The notes beneath the pieces are model-generated. The model worked only from the letters and a program-made list of their open reading frames with translations. It was not told where the DNA came from and made no database searches. This document shows positions 1 through 8,606 of a DNA stretch of 64,000 bases, one piece after another. The stretch comes from Citrobacter europaeus (GTDB lineage: Bacteria; Pseudomonadota; Gammaproteobacteria; Enterobacterales; Enterobacteriaceae). The translations under genes and the position numbers were made by a program. Position 1 is the first letter of the stretch. Each line of letters opens with the position of its first letter. Location of the stretch: the NCBI GenBank assembly GCA_020099315.1, contig CP083650.1:4650001-4714000 (forward strand), written 5' to 3'.

Positions 1-133
1 TAAAGATTACATCTCTATCGACTCGCCGATGGCGCGGGCGCTGCTGAAAAAAGAGGTCGGCGATCTCGCGATAGTAAACACTCCCGGCGGTGAAGCCAGC
101 TGGTACGTGAACGAGATTGAATACGTGAAGTGA
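1..133 (+). CDS. greB: Transcript cleavage factor GreB, C-terminal end (partial)
   Basis: Only the last 43 codons are present, read from base 2 and stopping with TGA at 131-133. The peptide begins KDYISIDSPMARALLKKE and ends NEIEYVK, which is the C-terminal FKBP-like domain of GreB. GreB inserts its N-terminal coiled coil into the secondary channel of RNA polymerase and rescues backtracked complexes by stimulating cleavage of the nascent RNA. The coiled-coil part lies outside the window. The neighbour yhgF starts about 100 bp downstream on the same strand, as in E. coli. The match to the E. coli tail is near exact, so GreA or another family member is unlikely. Confidence 0.93.
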   Translation, partial: KDYISIDSPMARALLKKEVGDLAIVNTPGGEASWYVNEIEYVK

Positions 134-231
134 GACCGGAACAATCCGAAGCCCCCGTAGATGACTGGCATTTTTGCCAGTCAATCCGTATAACTATCCC
201 CTGATTTTTTATCCTATAGACGAAGCTATCC

Positions 232-2565
232 ATGATGAATGATTCTTTCTGCCGCATTATCGCAGGTGAAATTCAGGCTCGTGCTGAACAGGTAGAAGCT
301 GCCGTTCGCCTGCTTGATGAAGGGAACACCGTGCCGTTTATCGCACGTTATCGTAAGGAAATCACCGGCGGTCTGGACGATACGCAACTGCGTAATCTGG
401 AGACCCGTCTGGGATATCTGCGTGAACTGGAAGACCGCCGTCAGGCAATCCTGAAATCTATCGGCGAGCAAGGCAAACTGACCGAGGATCTGGCGAACGC
501 GATCAACGGCACGTTAAGTAAGACCGAACTCGAAGATCTCTATCTGCCGTACAAACCTAAGCGCCGCACCCGTGGGCAGATCGCTATTGAGGCCGGACTG
601 GAGCCACTGGCAGACCTGCTGTGGAACGAACCATCCCACGACCCGGAAACGGAAGCCGCAAAATATCTCAATGCCGAAAACGGCGTGGCGGATACCAAAG
701 CCGCCCTCGACGGCGCCCGCTACATTCTGATGGAGCGCTTCGCCGAAGACGCCGCGCTGCTGGCGAAAGTCCGTGATTATCTGTGGAAAAACGCCCACCT
801 GGTCGCCACCGTGGTCAGCGGTAAAGAAGAGGAAGGCGCTAAGTTCCGCGACTACTTCGATCACCACGAGCCTATCTCCACCGTGCCATCCCACCGTGCC
901 CTGGCCATGTTCCGTGGTCGTAATGAAGGTGTGTTGCAGCTTTCACTGAACGCCGATCCGCAATTCGATGAGCCGCCAAAAGAGAGCCACGGCGAGCAGA
1001 TTATCCAGGATCACCTGGGACTGCGCCTGAACAATGCACCTGCCGACAGCTGGCGTAAAGGCGTGGTTAGCTGGACGTGGCGCATCAAAGTGCTGATGCA
1101 CCTTGAAACCGAGCTGATGGGTACCGTGCGCGAACGTGCGGAAGATGAAGCGATCAACGTCTTTGCCCGTAACCTGCATGACCTGCTGATGGCCGCCCCG
1201 GCCGGACTGCGCGCCACCATGGGGCTCGATCCTGGTCTGCGTACCGGTGTAAAAGTGGCGGTAGTTGACGGTACCGGCAAGCTGGTCGCGACCGATACCA
1301 TTTATCCGCATACCGGCCAGGCCGCCAAAGCCGCCGTTGCCGTTGCGGCGTTATGCGAAAAATATAACGTTGAGCTGGTGGCGATTGGTAACGGTACGGC
1401 GTCGCGCGAAACCGAGCGTTTCTTCCTCGACGTACAGAAGCAATTCCCGCAAGTGACGGCACAGAAAGTGATCGTCAGTGAAGCTGGGGCATCGGTTTAC
1501 TCTGCTTCCGAGCTGGCGGCGTTGGAGTTCCCGGACCTCGACGTTTCGCTACGCGGTGCGGTGTCTATCGCCCGTCGTCTGCAGGATCCGCTGGCTGAGC
1601 TGGTGAAAATCGATCCGAAATCTATCGGTGTGGGCCAGTATCAGCACGACGTTAGCCAGACGCAGCTGGCGCGTAAGCTGGATGCGGTAGTGGAAGACTG
1701 TGTGAACGCCGTCGGCGTCGATCTGAATACCGCCTCCGTACCACTGCTGACCCGCGTTGCCGGCCTGACGCGCATGATGGCGCAAAACATCGTCGCCTGG
1801 CGCGATGAGAACGGTCAGTTCCAGAACCGTCAGCAACTGCTAAAAGTCAGCCGTCTGGGGCCTAAAGCCTTTGAACAGTGCGCGGGCTTCCTGCGTATCA
1901 ACCACGGCGATAACCCGCTGGATGCCTCTACCGTTCACCCGGAAGCTTATCCGATTGTGGAACGCATTCTGGCCGCCACCGAGCAATCGCTGCGCGATCT
2001 GATGGGCAACAGCAGCGAACTGCGCAATCTGAAAGCCGCCGATTTTACCGACGAACGCTTCGGGGTGCCGACCGTCACCGACATCATCAAAGAGCTGGAA
2101 AAACCGGGCCGTGACCCACGTCCTGAATTTAAAACCGCGCAGTTTGCTGATGGCGTCGAAACCATGAACGATCTGCTGCCGGGAATGATTCTGGAAGGGG
2201 CTGTCACCAACGTCACCAATTTCGGCGCGTTTGTTGATATTGGCGTGCATCAGGATGGTCTGGTGCATATCTCTTCGCTGTCGAATAAGTTCGTCGAAGA
2301 TCCACACACCGTGGTGAAAGCGGGCGACATTGTGAAGGTGAAAGTGCTGGAAGTGGACCTGCAGCGTAAGCGTATCGCGCTGACCATGCGTCTGGACGAG
2401 CAGCCGGGTGAAACCAATGCGCGTCGCGGCGGCGGGAATAACGATCGCACTCAGAGCAATCGCCCGGCGCCGAAAGCCGCGAAACCGCGTGGTCGTGACG
2501 CCCAGCCTGCGGGCAACAGCGCCATGATGGATGCGCTGGCGGCGGCAATGGGTAAAAAGCGCTAA
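232..2565 (+). CDS. yhgF: Tex-family RNA-binding protein YhgF
   Basis: A 777-residue cytoplasmic protein of the Tex family, named after a Bordetella transcription accessory factor. In order it shows a helical N-terminal Tex domain, a YqgF/RNase H-like fold near residues 325-450 (it opens with MGLDPGLRTGVKVAVVDG), helix-hairpin-helix motifs near 490-600 (VNAVGVDLNTASVPLLTRVAGLT), and an S1 RNA-binding domain from about 649 to 720 (GMILEGAVTNVTNFGAFVDIG). A basic, low-complexity tail follows. Two adjacent ATG codons (232 and 235) could start it, and the first is used here. Length and sequence agree with E. coli YhgF. The precise role in transcription or translation is not settled for the enterobacterial protein. 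Confidence 0.95.
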   Translation: MMNDSFCRIIAGEIQARAEQVEAAVRLLDEGNTVPFIARYRKEITGGLDDTQLRNLETRLGYLRELEDRRQAILKSIGEQGKLTEDLANAINGTLSKTELEDLYLPYKPKRRTRGQIAIEAGLEPLADLLWNEPSHDPETEAAKYLNAENGVADTKAALDGARYILMERFAEDAALLAKVRDYLWKNAHLVATVVSGKEEEGAKFRDYFDHHEPISTVPSHRALAMFRGRNEGVLQLSLNADPQFDEPPKESHGEQIIQDHLGLRLNNAPADSWRKGVVSWTWRIKVLMHLETELMGTVRERAEDEAINVFARNLHDLLMAAPAGLRATMGLDPGLRTGVKVAVVDGTGKLVATDTIYPHTGQAAKAAVAVAALCEKYNVELVAIGNGTASRETERFFLDVQKQFPQVTAQKVIVSEAGASVYSASELAALEFPDLDVSLRGAVSIARRLQDPLAELVKIDPKSIGVGQYQHDVSQTQLARKLDAVVEDCVNAVGVDLNTASVPLLTRVAGLTRMMAQNIVAWRDENGQFQNRQQLLKVSRLGPKAFEQCAGFLRINHGDNPLDASTVHPEAYPIVERILAATEQSLRDLMGNSSELRNLKAADFTDERFGVPTVTDIIKELEKPGRDPRPEFKTAQFADGVETMNDLLPGMILEGAVTNVTNFGAFVDIGVHQDGLVHISSLSNKFVEDPHTVVKAGDIVKVKVLEVDLQRKRIALTMRLDEQPGETNARRGGGNNDRTQSNRPAPKAAKPRGRDAQPAGNSAMMDALAAAMGKKR

Positions 2566-2577
2566 GTTTAAACCGTG

Positions 2578-2669
2578 TGCCGGATGGTGGAGTAAACACC
2601 CTCTCCGGCCTGGTTGTCGCCATTAATTTGTAGGCCGGATAAGACACATGAGCGTCGCCATCCGGCATA
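2578..2669. repeat. REP/BIME palindromes downstream of yhgF
   Basis: Two REP units in opposite orientation (TGCCGGATGG...CTCCGGCC and GTAGGCCGGATAAG...GCCATCCGGCA) follow the yhgF stop codon. Such units form stable hairpins that can protect the 3' end of the upstream mRNA or bind gyrase or IHF. Confidence 0.85.
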
Positions 2670-2866
2670 TTTAATCTATTTCCCGCTTTGCTCCACAATA
2701 TATTTATCACTTCATTAACAGATGAAACCTTAATTAAACATTAAGAGCCTCACTAATTACTTCCGTGAATCCTTCATGCCCAACCAGAATAAATATTGAG
2801 GAATATCAAAATTGGCTCAAATTATTATCCAATTGTACATTCCGTCACATTTATTCTATTGATGAT

Positions 2867-2885
2867 AGAAACCATTCTCATTATC
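2867..2885 (-). promoter_or_regulatory. Fur-type operator upstream of feoA
   Basis: On the minus strand the bases read GATAATGAGAATGGTTTCT and match about 13 of 19 positions of the Fur consensus. The site lies about 110 bp ahead of feoA, where iron-dependent repression of the feo operon is expected. The remaining sequence between yhgF and feoA (2670-2997) is AT-rich and holds no open frame that I can support. A clear FNR palindrome could not be made out. Confidence 0.6.
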
Positions 2886-2997
2886 ATTGATTTGTTGATT
2901 ATTTACTCTTTCCTTACGTTGGCTAATCATCTGGTCTCATGCCGCCCTTTCGCCCCATGAGTTAATCATCCAGTTAGCGAGATATAAGTAGGTCCCT

Positions 2998-3225
2998 ATG
3001 CAATTCACTCCTGACAGTGCGTGGAAAATTACCGGTTTTGCCCGTGAAATCAGCCCAGCTTATCGTCAGAAACTGTTGTCACTTGGCATGCTACCCGGCT
3101 CATCCTTCAACGTGGTACGCGTCGCCCCGCTCGGCGATCCTATCCATATCGAAACGCGTCGCGTAAGTCTGGTATTGCGTAAAAAGGATTTGGCGTTATT
3201 AGAAGTGGAAGCGGTTTCCTGTTAA
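2998..3225 (+). CDS. feoA: Ferrous iron transport accessory protein FeoA
   Basis: A 75-residue cytoplasmic protein with an SH3-like beta-barrel. The conserved pattern is visible: an N-terminal stretch ending in the helix AYRQKLLSLGMLPGS, then a hydrophobic strand segment (FNVVRVAPLGDPIHIE) and the C-terminal LRKKDLALLEVE. FeoA is the first gene of the ferrous iron uptake operon and is thought to interact with FeoB and support its GTPase-linked Fe(II) transport. It lies 18 bp before feoB. Length equals the E. coli protein (75 aa). The ATG at 2998 follows a weak AGGT ribosome binding site. The upstream Fur-like operator agrees with induction under iron limitation. Confidence 0.96.
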   Translation: MQFTPDSAWKITGFAREISPAYRQKLLSLGMLPGSSFNVVRVAPLGDPIHIETRRVSLVLRKKDLALLEVEAVSC

Positions 3226-3243
3226 TACAGTGAGTCTATAAAA

Positions 3244-5562
3244 ATGAAAAAACTAACCATTGGTTTAATTGGTAATCCTAATTCCGGCAAGACAACTTTA
3301 TTCAACCAGCTCACCGGCGCGCGCCAGCGTGTAGGCAACTGGGCTGGCGTTACCGTTGAGCGTAAAGAAGGTCATTTCGCCACAACGGACCATCAGGTCA
3401 CGCTGGTCGATTTACCCGGCACCTATTCCCTGACGACAATCTCATCGCAAACTTCTCTCGATGAGCAGATTGCCTGCCACTATATTTTAAGCGGCGACGC
3501 GGATCTCTTGATCAACGTGGTCGATGCTTCAAACCTTGAGCGCAACCTCTACCTGACGTTGCAACTGCTTGAGTTGGGCATCCCCTGCATCGTCGCACTG
3601 AACATGCTGGATATCGCTGAGAAGCAGCAAATCCGTATCGATATCGACGCCCTCTCCGCTCGTCTTGGCTGCCCGGTGGTTCCGCTGGTTTCCACCCGCG
3701 CTCGCGGCATTGAAGCGCTGAAGCTGGCGATCGATCGCTATAAAGAAAACGACACCGTCGAGCTGGTCCATTATGCCCAGCCGCTGCTGCAAGAAGCGGA
3801 TTCCCTGGCCGACGCGATGACCAAAGATATGCCGCTTAAACAGCGTCGCTGGCTGGGCCTGCAGATGCTGGAAGGCGATATCTACAGCCGTGCTTACGCC
3901 GGTGATGCCGCGCAAAACCTTGATGCCGCCATTGCGCGCCTGAGCGAGACAATGGACGATCCGGCGCTGCATATCGCCGATGCGCGTTATCAGTGCATTG
4001 CCGCTATCTGTGATACCGTCAGTAACACCCTGACGGCAGAGCCAAGCCGTTTCACCACCGCTGTAGATAAAATCGTCCTTAACCGCTTCCTTGGTCTGCC
4101 GATTTTCCTGTTCGTGATGTACCTGATGTTCCTGCTCGCCATCAACATTGGCGGCGCGCTGCAGCCCTTGTTTGACGTCGGCTCCGTGGCGCTCTTTATC
4201 CATGGTATTCAGTGGATTGGCTACACGCTGCACTTCCCGGACTGGCTTACCATCTTCCTGGCCCAGGGCCTTGGCGGCGGGATTAACACCGTGCTGCCGC
4301 TGGTACCGCAAATCGGCATGATGTACCTGTTCCTCTCCTTCCTTGAAGACTCCGGCTACATGGCGCGCGCCGCGTTTGTGATGGACCGACTGATGCAAGC
4401 GCTGGGACTGCCGGGCAAATCGTTTGTCCCACTGATCGTCGGCTTTGGCTGTAACGTACCGTCTGTAATGGGCGCACGTACGCTGGATGCCCCGCGTGAG
4501 CGTTTGATGACCATCATGATGGCGCCGTTTATGTCCTGTGGCGCACGTCTGGCGATTTTCGCCGTCTTCGCCGCAGCGTTCTTTGGTCAGAATGGCGCGC
4601 TGGCGGTCTTCTCACTGTACGTGCTGGGTATCGTTATGGCGGTGTTGACCGGTCTGATGCTCAAACACACCATCATGCGTGGTGAAGCAACGCCGTTCGT
4701 GATGGAGCTGCCGGTGTACCACGTGCCGCACATTAAGAGTCTGATCATTCAGACCTGGCAACGCCTGAAAGGCTTCGTTCTGCGCGCGGGTAAAGTCATC
4801 ATCATCGTCAGCATTTTCCTCAGCGCGTTTAACAGCTTCTCGCTGAGCGGAAAAATCGTCGACAACATCAACGACTCTGCTCTGGCCTCCGTTAGCCGCG
4901 TTATTACCCCTGTCTTTAAGCCGATTGGCGTTCACGAAGATAACTGGCAGGCAACCGTAGGTCTGTTTACCGGCGCGATGGCGAAAGAAGTGGTTGTCGG
5001 TACGCTGAACACGCTCTATACCGCAGAAAACATTCAGGAAGAAGAGTTCAATCCGGCAGATTTCCACCTCGGTGACGAACTGCTCGGCGCGGTGGATGAA
5101 ACCTGGCAAAGCCTGAAAGACACCTTCAGCCTGAGCGTGCTGGCTAACCCTATCGAAGCCAGCAAGGGCGACGGTGAAATGGCGACAGGCGCAATGGGCG
5201 TGATGGGCGAGAAATTTGGCAGCGCCGCCGCCGCGTACAGCTACCTGATCTTTGTTCTGCTGTATGTACCGTGCATTTCAGTGATGGGCGCAATCGCACG
5301 TGAATCCAGCCGTGGCTGGATGAGCTTCTCGATTCTGTGGGGTCTGAACATCGCCTACTCTCTGTCGACGCTGTTTTATCAGACGGTCAGCTACAAAGAA
5401 CACCCGACCTACAGTCTGGTGTGCATTTTAGCCGTCATCCTGTTTAACATCGTGTTGCTGGGCCTGCTGCGTCGAGCTCGCAGCCGCGTGGACCTCGCGC
5501 TGCTGGCAACCAACAGGACGGCAAGTTCCTGTTGTTCAAGCACCACTGGCGATTGCCACTAA
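3244..5562 (+). CDS. feoB: Ferrous iron permease FeoB
   Basis: A 772-residue inner-membrane Fe(II) transporter with an N-terminal G-protein domain. The G1 motif GNPNSGKTT sits at residues 10-18, the G3 motif DLPGTYS near 56-62 and the G4 motif NMLD at about 120-123. A GDI-like helical domain follows, then the membrane part from about residue 280, with two Gate-type repeats (for example GFGCNVPSVMGAR and LFTGAMAKEVVVGTL). The C-terminus is rich in cysteine (SSCCSSTTGDC), as in other enterobacterial FeoB proteins. It is the main anaerobic ferrous iron uptake system. It is preceded by feoA and followed by feoC after 11 bp. The full length matches E. coli (773 aa). Confidence 0.97.
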   Translation: MKKLTIGLIGNPNSGKTTLFNQLTGARQRVGNWAGVTVERKEGHFATTDHQVTLVDLPGTYSLTTISSQTSLDEQIACHYILSGDADLLINVVDASNLERNLYLTLQLLELGIPCIVALNMLDIAEKQQIRIDIDALSARLGCPVVPLVSTRARGIEALKLAIDRYKENDTVELVHYAQPLLQEADSLADAMTKDMPLKQRRWLGLQMLEGDIYSRAYAGDAAQNLDAAIARLSETMDDPALHIADARYQCIAAICDTVSNTLTAEPSRFTTAVDKIVLNRFLGLPIFLFVMYLMFLLAINIGGALQPLFDVGSVALFIHGIQWIGYTLHFPDWLTIFLAQGLGGGINTVLPLVPQIGMMYLFLSFLEDSGYMARAAFVMDRLMQALGLPGKSFVPLIVGFGCNVPSVMGARTLDAPRERLMTIMMAPFMSCGARLAIFAVFAAAFFGQNGALAVFSLYVLGIVMAVLTGLMLKHTIMRGEATPFVMELPVYHVPHIKSLIIQTWQRLKGFVLRAGKVIIIVSIFLSAFNSFSLSGKIVDNINDSALASVSRVITPVFKPIGVHEDNWQATVGLFTGAMAKEVVVGTLNTLYTAENIQEEEFNPADFHLGDELLGAVDETWQSLKDTFSLSVLANPIEASKGDGEMATGAMGVMGEKFGSAAAAYSYLIFVLLYVPCISVMGAIARESSRGWMSFSILWGLNIAYSLSTLFYQTVSYKEHPTYSLVCILAVILFNIVLLGLLRRARSRVDLALLATNRTASSCCSSTTGDCH

Positions 5563-5573
5563 GGTTATCGACG

Positions 5574-5810
5574 ATGGCATCGCTTATTCAGGTTCGTGAT
5601 TTATTGGCTTTGCGGGGGCGCATGGAGGCGACACAAATTAGCCACACGCTGCATACCCCGCAGCCCATGATTGACGCCATGCTGAATCAGTTAGAAAAGA
5701 TGGGCAAAGCGATGCGGATTCAGGAAGATGCCGACGGGTGTCTCTCCGGAAGCTGCAAAAATTGTCCGCAAGGTAAAGCCTGCCTGCGCGAGTGGTGGGC
5801 TTTACGCTAG
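5574..5810 (+). CDS. feoC: Fe(II) transport regulator FeoC, winged-helix
   Basis: A 78-residue cytoplasmic protein with a winged-helix fold. Four cysteines at 56, 61, 64 and 70 (CLSGSCKNCPQGKAC) form the cluster-binding wing seen in enterobacterial FeoC. In related bacteria FeoC protects FeoB from FtsH proteolysis at low oxygen. The open frame extends upstream into feoB, but the ATG at 5574 is chosen because it gives the family length and the family N-terminus MASLIQVRDLLALRGRME. It is the last gene of feoABC and is followed by a REP unit and an intrinsic terminator. Confidence 0.93.
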   Translation: MASLIQVRDLLALRGRMEATQISHTLHTPQPMIDAMLNQLEKMGKAMRIQEDADGCLSGSCKNCPQGKACLREWWALR

Positions 5811-5813
5811 TTC

Positions 5814-5849
5814 GATGCCGGATGGCGCTACGCTTATCCGGCCTACAAA
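5814..5849. repeat. REP unit after feoC
   Basis: A single REP palindrome (ATGCCGGATGGCG...CTTATCCGGCCTAC) directly follows the feoC stop codon. Confidence 0.8.
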
Positions 5850-5866
5850 TAACTGCAAACGTTCAG

Positions 5867-5902
5867 GCCGGATATAGCGTTTAAGCTAATATCCGGCTTT
5901 TT
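5867..5902 (+). terminator. Intrinsic terminator of feoABC
   Basis: The arms GCCGGATAT (5867-5875) and ATATCCGGC (5889-5897) form a 9-bp stem. Five T residues follow at 5898-5902. It lies after feoC and the REP unit. I see no gene between here and rpnA. Confidence 0.75.
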
Positions 5903-6049
5903 GCGTAATGGATTCCACAAAGACCTCTCTGTTTTCAGCAAAACAGATCTATCCTCCAGCCTGCCGCGCATCGTTATCAACTCGTGGATGATTACTGCCG
6001 ACCAGAGAAGTAGAGTCCCGTCATCTTGTTTCTCAGGTGACGGATCGCC

Positions 6050-7012
6050 ATGAATACTGACACGACAGCTACACCGCATGACGCGATTTTCAAAACGTTC
6101 TTAAACAACCCTGCAACCGCACGCGACTTTATTCAGCTTCATCTTCCAGCCTCTTTGCAAAAACTTTGCGATCTTAAAACGCTGCAACTGGAATCCGGCA
6201 GTTTTATTGAGGACGATTTGCGCGCCTACTATTCCGATGTGCTGTGGTCGTTAAAAACGCGCGAAGGCGATGGCTATATTTACACCATTATTGAGCATCA
6301 GAGCACCGCCGATAGCCATATGGCATTTCGGCTGATGCGTTATGCCATTGCGGTAATGCACCGCCATTTAGCGGCAGGCCATAAGAAACTCCCGCTGGTG
6401 ATCCCCATGCTTTTTTATCATGGCTCAGCAAGCCCATACCCCTACTCACTTTGTTGGCTGGACGAGTTTGATGACCCTGAATCCGCCAGACAACTTTATA
6501 GTACCGCGTTTCCACTGATCGATATCACCGTCATGCCCGATGACGAGATCATGCAGCATCGTCGGATGGCGCTGCTGGAACTCATCCAAAAACATATTCG
6601 TAAACGCGATTTGATGGGGCTGGTAGAAAAGCTGGCCATCCTGCTTGTTAAAGGACACGCTAATGACAACCAGTTGAAAGCCCTGTTTAATTATTTACTG
6701 CAGGCCGGGGACAGCGCACATTTTGGCGAGTTCCTATATGAAGTCGCCGAACGTTTACCCCAACATAAGGAAAAGCTGATGACTATCGCCGAAAGATTAC
6801 GACAAGAAGGGCACTTTAATGGTCTTCAGGAAGGTCATAGGAAAGGGCTACAAGAGGGGTTAGAGGAAGGGTTACAAACAGGTCTGCAACAAGGCAAACG
6901 AGAGGAAGCTTTACGAATTGCATCAACCATGCAGGCTGATGGTATAGACCCGCTGACCATCTTCAGAATTACCGGTCTGACCGCTGAGGATCTGGCTGCG
7001 CGCAGTCATTAA
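6050..7012 (+). CDS. rpnA: Rpn-family putative transposase/nuclease (YhgA-like)
   Basis: A 320-residue protein of the Transposase_31/Rpn family, with a PD-(D/E)XK nuclease fold in the N-terminal two thirds. The family segment is clear: TPHDAIFKTFLNNPATARDF at the start, then YIYTIIEHQSTADSHMAFRLMRYAIAVMHRHL with the conserved E-x-Q pair. Rpn proteins are Ca2+-stimulated DNA endonucleases that promote RecA-independent recombination, and some act in phage defence. The C-terminal part carries short degenerate repeats (LQEGHRKGLQEGLEEGLQTGLQQGK), typical of the variable Rpn tail. It lies between feoC and bioH, the position of rpnA (yhgA) in E. coli. An in-frame internal start is discussed in the findings. 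Confidence 0.88.
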   Translation: MNTDTTATPHDAIFKTFLNNPATARDFIQLHLPASLQKLCDLKTLQLESGSFIEDDLRAYYSDVLWSLKTREGDGYIYTIIEHQSTADSHMAFRLMRYAIAVMHRHLAAGHKKLPLVIPMLFYHGSASPYPYSLCWLDEFDDPESARQLYSTAFPLIDITVMPDDEIMQHRRMALLELIQKHIRKRDLMGLVEKLAILLVKGHANDNQLKALFNYLLQAGDSAHFGEFLYEVAERLPQHKEKLMTIAERLRQEGHFNGLQEGHRKGLQEGLEEGLQTGLQQGKREEALRIASTMQADGIDPLTIFRITGLTAEDLAARSH

Positions 7013-7018
7013 TCTCAA

Positions 7019-7044
7019 GCCCGGCAAGCGTGGCTGTGCCGGGC
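7019..7044. repeat. Inverted repeat between convergent rpnA and bioH
   Basis: The 8-bp arms GCCCGGCA and TGCCGGGC form a REP-like hairpin in the 44-bp gap between two convergent genes. It may serve as a shared 3' end structure, although no T tract follows. Confidence 0.55.
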
Positions 7045-7056
7045 AACGCAACGAAT

Positions 7057-7827
7057 TTATAGCCGCTGCTTCAACGCCACCAGCGCTGCGCAGAACTCAG
7101 CAGGATGCGAGATAAATGGCGCATGCGCCGCCTTAGCAAACACCAATGACTCGCTCTGGGGCCACAGGGCATCCAGCATCGGGATAACTTTGCGCGGAAC
7201 CAGCCCGTCAAGATAACCATACATCCGCAGGAAAGGCATAACCACCGAGCACAGCGGCTCACGCAGATCGACTGTTTTCAGGATCTCCAGCCCGCCATTA
7301 AGCACCTCGACTTCCGGCATGGGTAAAGCCAGCACCGTTTTCTTCAACGCTCGCGCATCCTGACGCGCGGTTTCCGTACCCATCGTTTGCAATGCCAGAA
7401 AACGCTCCACCGTACGCTGAAAATCTTCGCTCAACTGCTGCTGGAAGCCTGCCAGCACTTCTGGCTTGATACCCGGCCACTCGTCTCGCGCGCTAAAGCA
7501 AGGGGAAGACGCCACGGTCACCAGCGCCTGAACACGGCCAGGATGCGTTAACGCCACCTGGCTTGCAACCAGCCCGCCCAGACTCCAGCCGAGCCAGATA
7601 GCGTTCTCCGGCGCCTGTTTTAATACCCGCTCAGCCATCTCTTCCAGCGACATTGCACCAAAACCCTGGCTGCGGCCAAATCCCGGTAAGTCGACAAGAT
7701 GCAGCGTGAAATGCGAGCTCAGTTCCTCACTTATGCAATTCCAGACTTGCGCATTCAGTCCCCATCCGTGCAGCAGCACAAGATGGCAATTTCCCGAACC
7801 CTGGGTCTGCCACCAGATGTCATTCAT
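7057..7827 (-). CDS. bioH: Pimeloyl-[ACP] methyl ester esterase BioH
   Basis: A 256-residue alpha/beta-hydrolase that removes the methyl group from pimeloyl-ACP methyl ester and so ends pimelate synthesis for biotin. The nucleophile elbow GWSLGG places Ser82. The expected Asp and His of the triad lie in YLDGLVP and KAAHAPF near the C-terminus. The oxyanion-side motif LLHGWGLN is at residues 18-25. Length equals E. coli BioH (256 aa). It is transcribed away from gntX with only 37 bp between the two starts, so the promoters must overlap. It lies far from the bio operon, which is normal for this gene. Confidence 0.96.
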   Translation of the reverse strand: MNDIWWQTQGSGNCHLVLLHGWGLNAQVWNCISEELSSHFTLHLVDLPGFGRSQGFGAMSLEEMAERVLKQAPENAIWLGWSLGGLVASQVALTHPGRVQALVTVASSPCFSARDEWPGIKPEVLAGFQQQLSEDFQRTVERFLALQTMGTETARQDARALKKTVLALPMPEVEVLNGGLEILKTVDLREPLCSVVMPFLRMYGYLDGLVPRKVIPMLDALWPQSESLVFAKAAHAPFISHPAEFCAALVALKQRL

Positions 7828-7864
7828 CAGTTATTGTTCTCTTTTAGCCTGAAAGGATGCTTCT

Positions 7865-8548
7865 ATGCTAACAGTACCGGGATTGTGCTGGCTATGCCGA
7901 ATGCCCCTGACGTTGGGGCATTGGGGGATTTGCTCTGTTTGCACGCGGGCAACGCGTCAGCGCGGCAGCCTGTGCCCTCAATGTGGCCTCCCTGCCGCTC
8001 ATACCGTCATTCCCTGCGGGCGATGCCTGCAAAAACCACCACCGTGGCAGCGACTGGTCACGGTCAGCGACTACATTCCACCGTTGAGCGGGCTTATCCA
8101 CCAGCTCAAGTTTTCGCGACGCAGCGAAATGGCCTGCGCCCTGTCACGTTTACTGTTGCTGGAGGTATTACAGGCCCGGCGCGCCAGCGGCCTTCCTCTG
8201 CCGGACAGGCTGGTCAGCGTTCCGCTCTGGCAACGCCGACACTGGCGCAGAGGATTTAATCAGAGCGATTTATTGTGCCGCCCTCTGGCGCGCTGGCTGG
8301 GCTGCGACTGGAACAGCCAGGCCATCACGCGGGTTCGGGCGACGGCCACGCAGCACCATCTCAGCGCCCGATTACGTAAACGTAACCTGAAAAACGCCTT
8401 TCGCCTTGAATTGCCGGTGCGGGGACTCCATATGGTTATTGTGGATGATGTCGTCACTACCGGAAGTACCGTCGCGGAAATCGCGCAGCTGCTTTTACGC
8501 AACGGCGCGGCGACTGTCCAGGTATGGTGCCTGTGTCGAACCTTGTAG
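7865..8548 (+). CDS. gntX: ComF-family phosphoribosyltransferase-like protein GntX
   Basis: A 227-residue protein of the ComF/GntX family. The N-terminus holds a small zinc-ribbon-like cysteine set (CWLCRMPL, CSVCTRA, CPQCGLPA, CGRC). The C-terminal half is a phosphoribosyltransferase-type fold with the PRPP loop VIVDDVVTTGSTVAEIAQLL near residues 193-212. In naturally competent bacteria ComF helps DNA uptake. In E. coli the protein is needed for use of external DNA as a nutrient, and the name comes from its place next to gnt genes. Length matches E. coli (227 aa). nfuA follows 58 bp downstream. Confidence 0.92.
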   Translation: MLTVPGLCWLCRMPLTLGHWGICSVCTRATRQRGSLCPQCGLPAAHTVIPCGRCLQKPPPWQRLVTVSDYIPPLSGLIHQLKFSRRSEMACALSRLLLLEVLQARRASGLPLPDRLVSVPLWQRRHWRRGFNQSDLLCRPLARWLGCDWNSQAITRVRATATQHHLSARLRKRNLKNAFRLELPVRGLHMVIVDDVVTTGSTVAEIAQLLLRNGAATVQVWCLCRTL

Positions 8549-8606
8549 AGCCTCGATGATGGGCGTATTATAACCAAGTAAAATAGTCAACTATTAGGCC
8601 ATTACT

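Noticed and set aside
163..182. Hairpin GACTGGC...GCCAGTC after greB as a terminator
   Set aside because: The stem is clear but the T residues lie in the loop, not after the stem. It may be a weak 3' structure, but I would not call a terminator.
2886..2900. An FNR box in TTGATTTGTTGATT upstream of feoA
   Set aside because: The first half fits TTGAT but the second does not give ATCAA at the right distance. Anaerobic control is expected from other species but not shown here.
6841..6910. Tandem GLQ/EG repeats in rpnA as a CRISPR or satellite array
   Set aside because: They are short degenerate codon repeats within a coding frame, with no spacer structure. No CRISPR array, tRNA or rRNA gene was seen in the window.
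7699..8259. A 186-codon frame overlapping bioH and gntX
   Set aside because: It runs across the bioH-gntX promoter gap and lies in a different frame from gntX, with no family features. The two known genes explain the region.
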